64,000 nucleotides of DNA from Neoechinorhynchus agilis. Its lineage: Eukaryota > Acanthocephala. This document shows positions 23,641 to 33,649 of this stretch, one piece after another (the first letter of the stretch is position 1; each line of letters opens with the position of its first letter). The translations under genes were made by a program, and so were the position numbers. The notes beneath the pieces were generated by a model. It was given only the letters and a program-made list of their open reading frames with translations, ran no database searches and was not told where the DNA came from. The stretch covers positions 10,912,001 to 10,976,000 of the forward strand of contig CM121341.1 of NCBI GenBank assembly GCA_051530055.1. Direction: 5' to 3'.

Positions 23641-24180
23641 ATCTTTGATTATTAATATGGAAACATCAATTTAGTTCAAATTAAATAACTTTTTCTTGAT
23701 AAACTTTTAAAGTTCATTTGAGCTGCATATAATTTTTTCGGTTGCTATTCTCGCCTATATGTTCGGTTTACCGATTGGAGTTCATAAAAGAAACCGAATT
23801 AAATTAAAGAGGCTATTAAGCCGGTAAGAGCTTGTAAGCCATATCGGGTATTGGTCATTAATGCGATTTGATTGGGGTTATCCAATTTCGTTGATCGTTG
23901 CAAATTTGATTATAGTTCACGTTTATGACTTTAGACGACGAAAAGACTATTGATTTACAACATTAGTAAGGTACCTAGTTGTAATTTACTAAGTTCATTT
24001 AGTACCTTGATTACTAGTCTTTTAATTTTTAGAGAATCATCCTTGATTATTGATATAAAAACATCAATGAATTTCAAATTAAATAATTTTTTGATCAACT
24101 TTTAAAGCTGATCTCAGCTGAGTTTATCGTTTTCGGTTCCTATTCTCATCTATAACTGATTTCACCGAGTTAATCGCAGA
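23641..24180 (+). repeat. Diverged direct duplication, about 140 bp units 400 bp apart
   Basis: Unit 1 (23641-23780) and unit 2 (24039-24180) share the order TTGATTATT, AAAACATCAAT, TTTCAAATTAAATAA, AACTTTTAAAG, TTTTCGGTT and CTATTCTC. Identity is moderate, with small gaps, so the duplication is old. No coding potential. Confidence 0.55.
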
Positions 24181-25831
24181 GTGACTAAAAACTAATCGTG
24201 GAAAATATTTAATTTGTTAAGGTTTTAAAAATCAACTTAGCTCTAGCTCATTGACTTATTTTCCCCAATTATTTATTAAAATATGTATCCAGTGAATATT
24301 TCGGAAGATTTATGATTAAATTGAAATATTTACGCTTTAATCATAAAGAGAAACCCGTTCGGGATGATAGAGTTGGCAACTCTCGGATAATTTTTTTTAT
24401 TTAAACGAAACATTTCGTGAGGAAGCCTTGCCTTATTTGTAATTGTTTGAAAGTAGAAGTTTAAAAACGCTTTAATGGTTATATTACAAATCAATGTAAG
24501 ACAATCATTTGATAGAGAAATGGAAAACGAGGTGACTAAAAGCAATTTTATTTCTCGGATTATTATCTTCGGGGGAAAATATACTTTCTTTTCTTAGTTT
24601 TGCCACTAAGTTCCTTGATATTGACAAACCTTGAAGAAATGCCGGAATTAACGAGAGGCGAAATATATTAGTGAACTCAAATCAGAGGGGTGGAAAAACT
24701 AAGAAAAAGTAAGTCTCTTTTATTTAATATTTCGTCCTTTACTTGTGAGACTTATTCAGGATTGTTAAGCGGGTAAAACACTAACAGTTCTGAAGTTCCA
24801 ATATTAAGCCAAATTTAATCATTTTTATTAATATTGCCACCTGACGTCATCGAATTCGCGAGCATATTTTCTAATCCGAAAGAATTCTGTCACTTTACAT
24901 TTTGTAACCTGTTTGAAGATTGAAATGTTGTTAATGGTTATTTTATAGCGCAGAATTCGCATTATGGCAATCATTTTCCAACCTTTCTCGCCATCAAGAA
25001 AATTCGTGAGTTTTGATCGAGCACCGTAGAACTTTTAACCAAGGTTGGAAATGGAGCCAGAGAATAAACGATTCAGAAAGCCTCCATTCCCATGGATAAA
25101 AATTTAAAGTGCTGAAACAATAATTTTTTATCAAAAGAAAGATTTGAGGCACATTTGGACGGTAGTGTTCATGTGTTTATAAATTTATCTTTCATATCCT
25201 ACAATCCGATGTTTGCTGACTTTTCAATTAATTCCCCAGTAAATGGAAAATATTTGCAAGCTTTGCTTCGTTCTCAAAATAACTAAAAACATACATTACC
25301 AATCTTCAGAACTTTATATAAAAAGTGAGCCTTCGATTACCCATTATTGCAGAAATTGAACGCTTTTAATGAAAATCAGGCATCCATTTCGTTGGTCCGA
25401 ATCAACAATTTCCATTTGTACTTTGTTCAAAGTTACTTAATGCTCACAAAAGCAATCTTCAAATTTTAACATTACCTTTGTAGATTGTGCGTGTTTTTTC
25501 TCTTGAGAACACTGAAAAAAGAAGTAAAACTCCGAAATATCGATCCAAAATAATGCTCTATCGTATTTATTTCTGTTGTTTGTTAACCTCGTATACGTCC
25601 AAAGAACTTCAATGGGTTTATGTTGTTCGAAACAACACAGCTCTAAATTCTCTGATCCTCTCGTAGATTTACAAATTTTTTATCTAGTACTTTAGAGTTC
25701 TTTTAATATTTAAGGGTCAAAGTTCCGGTGGAAACTGAGGAACAGCTTTATTCTCCATCGACGAAATAAAAATAATTGTCTGCCTTGGGGTTCTCCGTTT
25801 TTCCAACCTTGGCTAATAATTCTGCAATGCT

Positions 25832-25993
25832 TTATCCGACGTCATCAATTGTCTCAATGTCGAGAGGAGGCATTTGTACTTCTCCCTTTTTCAGTAATTC
25901 CCAATATAGTTTTATTAAAAAGGCTACAAGTATAAAAGTCTGGATGATCGTATTTGAGCGATGGTTCTCGTCTTTTATTGTTAGTCTTTTTAT
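25832..25993 (-). CDS. Possible exon of a small membrane protein
   Basis: An open minus-strand stretch of 53 codons ends with TAA at 25832. It contains a hydrophobic segment (TIIQTFILVAFLIKLYWELL) followed by KKGEVQMPPLDIETIDDVG. There is no ATG before the hydrophobic segment, so it would need an upstream exon; a nearby ATG at about 26042 (MGLAARIKMTG) is a candidate. I recognise no family. The natural look of the peptide is the only support. Confidence 0.25.
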   Translation of the reverse strand: MKRLTIKDENHRSNTIIQTFILVAFLIKLYWELLKKGEVQMPPLDIETIDDVG

Positions 25994-26186
25994 TCAACGT
26001 TATCTGCCGGTCATCTTGATTCTGGCAGCAAGTCCCATGTTCCCGCTCAAAAAATATAAAATTCTCACTGCTTAAAAAATACAAATGAACAAAGATAGAT
26101 GGATGCTTGACAACGATAGTTTTGTTGAAATACGAAATTGAAATTACAAATAATTGTCATTTATCATTGTCCTAGGGGTAAATTTG

Positions 26187-26391
26187 ATTGTACGTTGGCG
26201 AATCCTGTCCCCGGTGTTGTAGTTACTCATTTATTTGAGAAATATTTCGCCTCCAGTCTCGATTGCTTGTAAGTTTTAAAATATTGGAGAAGCAATAGCG
26301 ACTGAAGAGGCAAGGAAAACCTTGCGAAATATTTCTCAAATTAATAAGTGAGTAACGACAACACCGGGGACAGGATTCGCCAACGTACAAT
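26187..26391. mobile_element. Foldback (MITE-like) element 1
   Basis: Long inverted terminal repeats: ATTGTACGTTGGCGAATCC at 26187 and its complement ending at 26391. The arms stay complementary for about 75 bp through the GAAATATTTC boxes. The loop has TTGCTTGTAAGTTTT, also found in foldback 2. Each arm contains a hammerhead-like module pointing outward: well preserved on the right (26297-26337), missing helix II on the left (26237-26260, minus strand). Confidence 0.75.
26297..26337 (+). ncRNA. Hammerhead-ribozyme-like module (copy D) in foldback 1
   Basis: CUGAAGA (26302-26308), one extra G, helix II GCAAGG/CCUUGC (310-315 with 320-325, 6 bp perfect, AAAA loop), GAAAUAUU (326-333), then UCUC. 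Helix I here is GCGA/UCUC with one mismatch. The opposite arm (26237-26260, minus) has GAGA/UCUC, a perfect 4-bp helix I, but has lost helix II. Confidence 0.55.
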
Positions 26392-26649
26392 TAGAAATTA
26401 TTATTGCTCCGCGATAATTTAAACAGAAAATTAAACTACACTTCTCGATGAAAACATTATAAACATTCGTCGAATGACCATAAAAACAGAGTAAAATGCT
26501 GAAGCGGAATTTGCGTTTTTTGATGAAAATGGCAAACTCGTTAGCGATTTGACTCCATTGGTGAATCCTAAATTTGAACTTAATTGGAAATTTCTCTGTT
26601 CAATTCGAATTCGCTCCTGTTTAGACAATGTCATTGTAGATTATTATTA

Positions 26650-26967
26650 ATGAACATGAGTGACCCAAATCTATTGGACGACGTGGATCTGAGAACCGAT
26701 GAGGAGTGTCTATCTTCCGATGAAGAGATCGACGCAGTAGAAGTACCAGTAGCCACGACACCTCATGCCATCGAAACTTCCAAATGGTTGTCCACGTACG
26801 GTTTCAAAGTTCGTAGGCGTGATTTAATGTTGGTTAAAATTCTATCAAACCAACCGACACTTATAAAGATCGAAAAGATAGACGCTGTACTCAATCAGAC
26901 TGAAAAGGTTTTCAGGGAGGTTGAAGATGAAATGCCAAAATGTAAACTGCTTGATTTCTCAGACTAA
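26650..26967 (+). CDS. Acidic hypothetical protein, 105 residues
   Basis: ATG at 26650 (a second in-frame ATG two codons later) opens a 105-residue frame. The N-terminal third is acidic (LLDDVDLRTDEECLSSDEE), followed by a more mixed part with SKWLSTYGFKVRRRDLMLVK and a C-terminal charged helix-like region (IDAVLNQTEKVFREVEDEM). No introns are needed. I recognise no family. Composition, a clean ATG and the absence of transposon similarity favour a real host gene. It is convergent with the SLC7 gene, whose stop lies about 155 bp downstream. Confidence 0.5.
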   Translation: MNMSDPNLLDDVDLRTDEECLSSDEEIDAVEVPVATTPHAIETSKWLSTYGFKVRRRDLMLVKILSNQPTLIKIEKIDAVLNQTEKVFREVEDEMPKCKLLDFSD

Positions 26968-27123
26968 ACAAAGTGTTTTATCAGCCTCTTTAGGTCTAAC
27001 AACGGATAAGTTAGAATTTGCAAAAGATCTTTAACTTTAAACTAAATTTTAAGAGCTACCCGTCACTTACTCATTATGATAATATTAAGAGATCTGATGA
27101 ACACACACAAAACGTTCCTGAAT

Positions 27124-29227
27124 TCATTGACACTCGTTTAACGCATCAGGTACGATGCTTTCACTGAATACGGAATAGGTAAGTTTCTGGATAAAAACGG
27201 TAATCCATCTATGTGGGCGTTCAAGAAAGTCGGCAAACGAGGGAATATGTCGCACTATGAAATAACAAATAACACCAGCACCCATAATAATGGCACAAAT
27301 GGCCATTTCTTTGGGCAGCGTAAACAAGCTGACAACAATTATAAAAACGCAGAAAACAAGGAAAACGATTGGGAATATAAGACTGGTTCGGGCAGGTCTC
27401 GGTTTCGTTGGTTCTTTGTATCTAAGAACAATGACAGCGATTTCGGATAAAGTGATAGTTAAATACTCTGCGAATGCTGCCACATTTATAAGAAAGTAGA
27501 CGTCCGTGAACAGTATTCGGCGTAATTTTAGACATAAAAATAGATTCGCCGGCGTAAAATCACGCCTGATATTGCGACAATCGACAGAATGGCTATGATT
27601 ATAAGAGAACATATCGGCGTAAAGAATTGCCTACTTACAAGACCGAAGAAATGAGGCATATGTCCATTGCTGGCAGCAGCGTACGTTATTCGCGATGTTG
27701 TCATGAGTGCTCCGTTCAAAAATCCGAAAGTGGATATTCCAACTGCCACTGACATTACTATTCCGAGTGATGGATGAAGTTTCTCACCGAACGTAACAGC
27801 GACGGCGTTTGACTCGGCCATGTCCGTAGGTGACAAAAGTGCAAAGTATGACACGTTCACTAGGAGGAATATACCGACAACGAGAAGCATTCCCATTAAG
27901 ATTGCTCTTGGCAAGTCTCGTTTGACGTCTCGCATTTCTCCAGCCATGAAGTTTAAATAGTTCCAACCAAGGTAACAGTAAAGTCCGTTATATAGAGCTT
28001 GAACGAGCGAGTTAGGTGTTATTCTTGTACCTGTAAAGAAATTCTCGAAATTCTCCGTATTGCCAAGTGCCAGTGCGTATACGCCCATCCCTATCAATAA
28101 TAAAAGTATTAGGATTTTGGCTATACTGAAACTGTCGTTGATCCGAGCTGCAAGGCGAACACTCCAACAATTGACTATTGTCAATATTAAAATGGAAAGA
28201 CTTGCGAGAATCAACATTGGGATTGTTGGAATACTACATGGAAATGACGGCTGCAATAGTGCTGACGAATGCTCTTGTTTTTTGTGGGAAGTATTGGTTA
28301 AAATGATTTTAAACCCGTACTCCTTTTGATCAAGGTTCTTTGGAAGTAAATGTTGAGAAGGTATTAATTGTTCTGGCGCAATTTTTCTCTTAACCTCCCC
28401 GCGATATAGATTGATTTATTGTAAATTTTCCCGACCGCATGCAGTCCTCTTCAGACATTGCTTGTAAGTTTTTTAATGTATGAGTTCGTGCAATGTCTTA
28501 AAAGGACCGCACATGCGGTCGAGAAAATTTACAATAAATCAATCAATATCGCGGGGAGGTTAAGAGAAAAGTTGCGCCAGAACAATTAATAATTTCATTC
28601 CCCCGAATACAATCCAAGAAATGTTGAGAAGTGTATAAAATCAATACCTCATTGGCAAAAAGGCGAATTTTCATACAAATCAACTATTATCTCCCAACAG
28701 AATCCACTTTCGTTTTTTATTGTGTCAGCTTTCTCTAAAACCCTTTAGATTTTTACGAGATTATCTTCTCGTCTACAGAAATCCTTCTAGCAGCGAATTA
28801 TCTCTAAAACCTATCTTCTACAAGCCGCATTCGTCAACGTTTATACATAATTTGCAAAAGTGAGTGCCGCGATGGCATTGCTGGCCGGAATAACGACAAT
28901 AATCATTATCCAGGCATACATGAATCCCATGAATGATCCGTAAGTATACTGAATGTACTGATAATCTCCACCACACTCACTAAGCATTGTTCCGAGTTCT
29001 ATGTAGGCTTGAGCTCCAAGGATAGAAACCACTCCTGATATCAGCCATATTATCAACGAGAAACCAACACTTCCGCTGAACTCAGCGATTCCTTTGGGCG
29101 AAATGAAAATGCCACTGCCGACCATGGTTCCAATAACTACAAAAGCACCATTCCAAACAGATAAAATCTTTTTTGGGTTCACATTTTCATTGTCGATTTT
29201 GAGGCCGGTCTGTCCGTCGATATCCAT
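27124..29227 (-). CDS. SLC7-type amino-acid transporter (light chain), frame interrupted
   Basis: Exon 1 is 29227-28847 (127 codons; donor GTATAA); exon 2 begins at 28250 after ATTGCAG. Exon 1 has VGSGIFISPKGIAEFSG, the substrate-site helix 1 signature of SLC7 light chains. Exon 2 opens with PSFPCSIP, whose Cys corresponds to the residue that forms the disulfide with the 4F2hc-type heavy chain, then TIVNCWSVRLAARINDSFSIAK and about ten more membrane helices. It is a plasma-membrane amino-acid exchanger by family. Between ISGVIL and ILFTDVYFLIN the reading frame shifts: a 32-bp segment bounded by TTACGCCG repeats (27550-27557 and 27518-27525) must be absent for the protein to continue. No AG acceptor lies in the interval, so a GT-AG intron cannot do this. 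Total would be about 491 residues, normal for the family. The single large intron holds foldback 2. Confidence 0.85.
28364..28589. mobile_element. Foldback (MITE-like) element 2 in the SLC7 intron
   Basis: Inverted repeats of about 100 bp (TTAATTGTTCTGGCGCAA at 28364, complement ending at 28589) flanked by TA on both sides (28362-28363 and 28590-28591), as after insertion into TA by a Tc1/mariner-type transposase. The loop TTGCTTGTAAGTTTT is shared with foldback 1. Each arm has a hammerhead-like module: minus strand 28418-28459 (CUGAAGA, G, GACUGC/GCGGUC, GGGAAAAUUU, arms UGU/ACA) and a more degraded one on the plus strand at 28493-28536. Confidence 0.75.
28418..28459 (-). ncRNA. Hammerhead-ribozyme-like module (copy E) in foldback 2
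   Basis: Minus strand: UGU arm, CUGAAGA (28454-28448), extra G, helix II GACUGC/GCGGUC (6 bp including a G-U), then GGGAAAAUUU and ACA. Helix I is 3 bp (UGU/ACA). Two extra G before GAAA depart from the consensus, so activity is doubtful. The AAUU after GAA can form the short helix III. Confidence 0.4.
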
Positions 29228-29374
29228 TGTTTGTCAAAAAAGTAGAAGAAAAACGGGGATTAGCTGCTTCTGATCAGCTAAAACGATTCGTACGAAAGAA
29301 GTGCTTCGAAACTTTAAGAAACGGGTTATATTTCAAGTGTTGAGATCTAGTCGATTAGATATATTTACAATACC

Positions 29375-29413
29375 TGACTGCATAAGTCCAGTGCGACTGG
29401 ACGAAATATTTCA
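29375..29413 (+). ncRNA. Hammerhead-ribozyme-like remnant (copy F)
   Basis: Helix II GUCCAG/CUGGAC (29386-29391 with 29397-29402) is perfect over 6 bp, followed by GAAAUAUU (403-410). Helix I UGA/UCA is 3 bp. The core box is CUGCAUA instead of CUGANGA, so it is probably inactive. It lies about 150 bp upstream of the SLC7 start codon. Confidence 0.4.
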
Positions 29414-29463
29414 ATATAATTCATTCTTTTTCCCCACCTCCACATAATTCGAAAGCTTTTTAC

Positions 29464-29620
29464 GATTTATGAATGTAGTTTTACAATCTGATAAAAACGA
29501 CAAAATCTAATCGTTTATTTCCGAAGAAACGATCTGCCACCCTTGCCTACCTCTACTTTTTAGACCTGAAGAATAACAATAATCTCTATTTTCTGAATCA
29601 CCAAACAAAATATTAAAATT
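29464..29620 (+). repeat. Dispersed repeat also at 63007-63130
   Basis: Shared with 63007-63130: ATTTATGAATGTAGTTTT, CCTCTACTTTTTAGACCTGAA and AATCTCTATTTTCT, in the same order. The GACCUGAA box followed by a small hairpin in the second copy resembles the hammerhead-like tails. No coding potential. Confidence 0.5.
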
Positions 29621-30004
29621 AGGATAAATCCATTTTCGTGGATGATAGCTTTAATGACTTTAAGGGAAATTATACGATTTCTCGAGACTGATTGTTTTCT
29701 ATCGATCGAGATCGTCGAAACTACAGCGATATCTGTGCAGCGCTATGGGCGTTTATTTTTACGATCTCACCCATAACTCACCGTGGTTAAATCTCACATG
29801 TGAAAATTCGTATGTGACAGCGAGAGACAGAGGGCTATGTAAAGACATTTTAGGAGGAATTACAAACAAAAGTGCTACGGTACTCTAAAGGTCGCTAGGT
29901 GACACATCGTCGAGTGTTCATGCTGAAAAACAATAGCGTTTTTTATCGAAATCCCTGATAGTTTCATTCTTTTTAATATGAAATGCTACTTGATTTTCAG
30001 GCCG

Positions 30005-30141
30005 CATGATGGACCCAGTTTTGTTTCCGAAAACCGACACTTAAACGGACTGTTGTAATGCGGCGAAAGCTCGAAAATGAAGATTTTCTTCATCATTACA
30101 ACAGCCAAAGTGTCAATTTTCGAAAATAAAACTCTATCATG
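30005..30141. mobile_element. Small foldback element 3
   Basis: Imperfect inverted repeats: CATGATGGACCCAGTTTTGT at 30005 against the complement ending at 30141, with CTGTTGTAATG/CATTACAACAG in the inner arms. The loop (CGGCGAAAGCTCGAAAATGA and on) recurs at about 59709-59740 (GGCGAAAGTTCGAAAATAAA), so the family has more members. No coding capacity. Confidence 0.6.
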
Positions 30142-30612
30142 AATTAGTATCGGTAAAAACGCAATTGAACGTCGACTGTAAAAAAGAGAGAAAAATATGA
30201 CCTAATTGAAACTGAGATCATAAATCATTTTTGAATGATATCTCAAATTGAAGATGCGACGGTAATACAGGCAACTTATCGACTTGTCTTTAGTTTCTAT
30301 GAGAAATAGAATGCCATAATTTATAAAAATCCTTCGAACTAATTGCGTATCTTTTATTGCAAAAAAAGCATGTCGGAAACATTATTGTTCCCTATAAGCA
30401 GCAATATCTCGAGTTTATCCAAATTTAGTTTTTAGTGTAAATATTTTCGGCTTAAAACTTAGCACCTATGATGGCGAAAATGAACTGTGGATCACTGGGC
30501 ACTAATAATGCGGCTTAATTTCCCGCCAAATCTTCATTTCAAAGCTGCTTCATTGTTTCGCATGTACCTCTAACACATAAAAATCTAAGATGTATGTCGA
30601 TTTTGACATTTG

Positions 30613-31436
30613 TCAAAGATATGGATTTCTCTTGCCCAATACCTTAGCGACTGCTTTTAGCATATTATCCTCTTTCATGGATGTCTCGTCGAATAAAGCA
30701 TCGCTCTGATCTTCATCCTCTGCTTCACTACCGTCATTGCCTTCATCGTCAACCTTCCACTTTTTAATATTTTCTGGTTTAACAAGACCGTTCGGCCCAA
30801 GCAAACGGATCCGCATAAGATGGGTTTTAAAGTCCGCGATACTTTGAAAACTACTGCCTACATCGCGACGGAGCAAAGAGCCGCTTCTATAGTAAAGAAT
30901 AGTTGGCGTGAAAGCATCCGGATAATTCCGGATGCAAACGGACGCTAAACCGGCGCAGAATTTAATCTCCGGTAGCTCCTGTGCCATTTTCCGATAAATT
31001 GGAAGAAAGTGTTGTGATTTTGTGCACTCTCGTCGATAAATAAGCACAATGACGACCACATTCGTTGGTGCATTATTCACTTCCTGGACGTAAGTACTTC
31101 CTGTGACCTCCTTGACACTGCCGAAAGATGAACGTCTTAGCATTTCAGTCATCTCAGCCATTCTTTTCTCCCTATATTGTTGCAAAATGCGGTAATCGAT
31201 TTGGTCTTCCAATTCATCCAGTTCATTAGTACTCATTGCATCTAATCGCCTTTCGATATGTTCGGCTGCAGATTGTTCGACCATCTCGACCAATTGGTCG
31301 TGATGGATTTCGACTTCGGTTTGTTTTGGACCGATAATACCTCGAGAGCGAAGAATGTCGTTCCATTCCGTATCTTCGTTTGGATTCTAAAGGAACAACT
31401 CAAGAAATGTATCGAAACAGAAAGGCTTACCTGCAT
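30613..31436 (-). CDS. PDCL3: Phosducin-like protein 3 (viral IAP-associated factor type)
   Basis: Two exons: a six-base coding micro-exon ATGCAG (31436-31431), a 44-bp intron with GTAAGC and TTTAG ends, then 31386-30613. The joined N terminus reads MQ-NPNEDTEWNDILRSRGI, matching the MQDPNADTEWNDILRKKGI start of known PDCL3 proteins almost residue for residue; this fixes the tiny first exon. Length is 259 residues (human about 239). A thioredoxin-like domain follows (TYVQEVNNAPTNVVVIVLIY to about residue 190, with the SVCIRNYPDAFTPTILYYR segment), and the tail is acidic (EGNDGSEAEDEDQSD). By family it is a cytosolic co-chaperone for CCT/TRiC in folding of actin, tubulin and similar clients. 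Confidence 0.9.
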
Positions 31437-31439
31437 AGC

Positions 31440-32240
31440 TCTCTCTATGTGTATTTAGACGATAAATTCTAAAAATGCGACAATAGGAGATGGGTATTCG
31501 GGAATGATTGGGTTTTTTTAAACAAATTCTCGCATCTACCGAAGCACTCGCACTCAGAAACGTCCTTGTCGCCGTCTTTTTTTCAGTAGATTTGCAACTT
31601 TCTACAATAAAGCATGTCGACTTGGCACTATTCATAAAACTCATGGTTTAAAAGCTTAAATTAGCCGGTATGAACAATGCTAACGGATTTTCGACTGTTA
31701 GGTATATGCTTTCCATCATGAGCCGGCGACGCAAGCACCCAGTGATGCTCGGCGTACTCTTGTTTTTTCATGTTGCATCCACAAGCTAAGATATACTTTA
31801 TTATGCGTAGATCTTTGCGGGTGATGCAAGTACTCGAGAATGTCATAGAAAGATTGCTATAGCGAAGGAGAAGGGAATACATTGGTTAGAACGTAACAAT
31901 TGTGGAATGAAGAATTAAAGTTAGATTTTGAGAATTCCATGTTATTTCTAGGAGAACGAAGAGTTTGAAAGGCAATTAAGCGTTTTTTTGAGACATGAGA
32001 ACTTAAATAGCACCGTTAGAAAACTTTAAATTTAAGAAATTTTCTAGTTAAATTTAAAATTAAATTCTGAACACTACGTTGTTGTAAAAGATGTTTCAAA
32101 ATCTATCTGAATCGAAAAAATTCGTGCTGCATTGAAATTTTAGAGTGAAGGAAAGTCAACACGGACAGTGGGTTTTGTGTATATAATAAAGTCACTCATT
32201 CGAACTCACCAAACAAAAAAATCTCATGTTTTTGGAGATT
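31440..32240. other. Intergenic, no gene recognised
   Basis: Lies between PDCL3 (whose start is at 31436) and the 3' end of PNPO; both genes are on the minus strand. Short frames at 31661-31882 and elsewhere have no family features. The sequence should contain the PDCL3 promoter and the PNPO 3' end, but no clear motif was identified. Confidence 0.4.
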
Positions 32241-32248
32241 AAAATCGT

Positions 32249-33648
32249 TCACGGGGACTCTAGGTGGTAGTTCCAATTACCGTTTAATAATTCAAAGACA
32301 ACACGATCGTGTAATCGGTTACTTTGACCTTGCCAGAACTCATACCTCGAAGCAATAACTTTATAGCACATCCTCAATATAAATGATAATCGATTGCGCA
32401 TCGCTAAATGGTGCGTACCAGTAATCCGGTCGTTCAGTTTTCTCTTCTTCAAAATTCTTCTTAAATTCATCCATTTTTTTCTCAAGTGACTAAACCTAAA
32501 TAACATTTTTTCTTAATGAATAATGAGACTCACATCGACCGAATCGAACTCGTCATATTCCTGACTGACAACTATAGCTAATTTGCGTTCATAGGGAACG
32601 AATTTCCAATAATGATCACATTCCTTATCTGTCAATCTAACAGCCTCTCCTTTAATTCTAATCTGGTTTTTAACGGTTTTACGCACCTAATAAAACACTG
32701 TTTTTTTTGTACCTGACGTTTCAGCGGAAACCAATAAAAACAACAACTGATAGACAATTGCATCTTATTTTTTAAAATAAGTATTTTAGTTGAAATTTGT
32801 TGAGATAGAATATAAATAAGTAAATGTTGCTTGTGGATGTCGAAGTTAAAATTGTATTAACGCAAAAAAACATTCTTAAGTAGTATATAGATTTTTGAAA
32901 CTCTTTGTGTACTTTTTAAAAAATCATTCGAGATTTTCTTGTTAAATCCAGAACTATTAAAACCGTACAAATTGCAATTCAAGAGATTAGTCTAAAATTA
33001 CAACGACAAAAAACGGACACTTAAGATCCTAATTAATTTCAAAAGCTTTTTTTAAGGCTTAACGAAAATGACAGCTTTGAATGAATGGAAATAAATGACT
33101 GCCAGTAGTGATTCTCAAAAAAACATTCAATTTACGGATTTTCGATTTTAGTGCACAACTGATTTGAAAAATTCGAATTGAACTATTAAAGCGACGCGGA
33201 GAGTTCAAAAGGTTTTTAAAGATACTTAAGCTTAGAATGAAAGATCCTAAGGAATTCTAAAGAAATTCTTGACCCATAAAGATGCTTGCCATTGTACAAG
33301 TTGGTTCTTTCCAAGTTCCGCTACTTCATATTTTGTGATTTCGAACAGAAATTCCTCTGAATTTTCAAGAAGAGAAGAGAGTCGAACTCTTGGCTGTTTT
33401 TTACGATCTCGAGTAGTTAAATAAAATGAAAAAGCTTCCTTAATGCTACATTTTGACTTTGCATCTTTTAGCCAGTCATTAAATATTGCGCAAGGTTTGC
33501 ATTTGGTCAACTCGGCAATGTTGAGAGTATTGCTCGGATCGTTATATTTTGGGCGTAAATCTGTTCGAAAAACCTAATATTAATCAAAATTGAAAACTGA
33601 AATAAACACACCGAATAACTTAACCGATTGTCTTCCAAATTCATCCAT
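32249..33648 (-). CDS. PNPO: Pyridoxamine/pyridoxine 5'-phosphate oxidase
   Basis: Five exons: 33648-33610, 33573-33274, 32686-32534, 32489-32419 and 32372-32249, giving about 228 residues. Junctions were chosen because they keep frame and family alignment; all are GT-AG, introns 36, 587, 44 and 46 bp. The FMN-dependent enzyme makes pyridoxal 5'-phosphate, the last step of vitamin B6 salvage, in the cytosol. Landmarks are FNDWLKDAKSK, then AFSFYLTTRDRKKQPRVRL (strand region), ASLW-VRKTVKNQIRIKGEAV, the RPDYW-MCYKVIASRYEFW junction and the C-terminal family signature EFWQGQSNRLHDRVVF, ending NWNYHLESP (human DWLYERLAP). The FMN-binding N-terminal RXXLLK-type motif is only weakly kept (RVRLSSLLE), so this is a divergent member. 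The first exon is short (13 codons) and least certain. Confidence 0.82.
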
Positions 33649-33649
33649 C

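Larger units (their letters stand above)
23300..26180. other. Long A/T-rich stretch without a clear gene
   Basis: Contains a diverged direct duplication (23641-23780 with 24039-24180), a hammerhead-like remnant on the minus strand at 24724-24759 (CUGAAUA, GUCU/GGAC, GAAAUAUU), a degenerate PLE-type tail near 25512-25550 and a possible small exon at 25832-25993. Nothing else was recognised. Confidence 0.5.

Noticed and set aside
27557-27627. GTAAGT...ATATCAG as an ordinary intron that would fix the SLC7 frame
   Set aside because: The phase is wrong (it yields an immediate stop) and it would delete the conserved SRQFFTPICSLIIIAIL segment.
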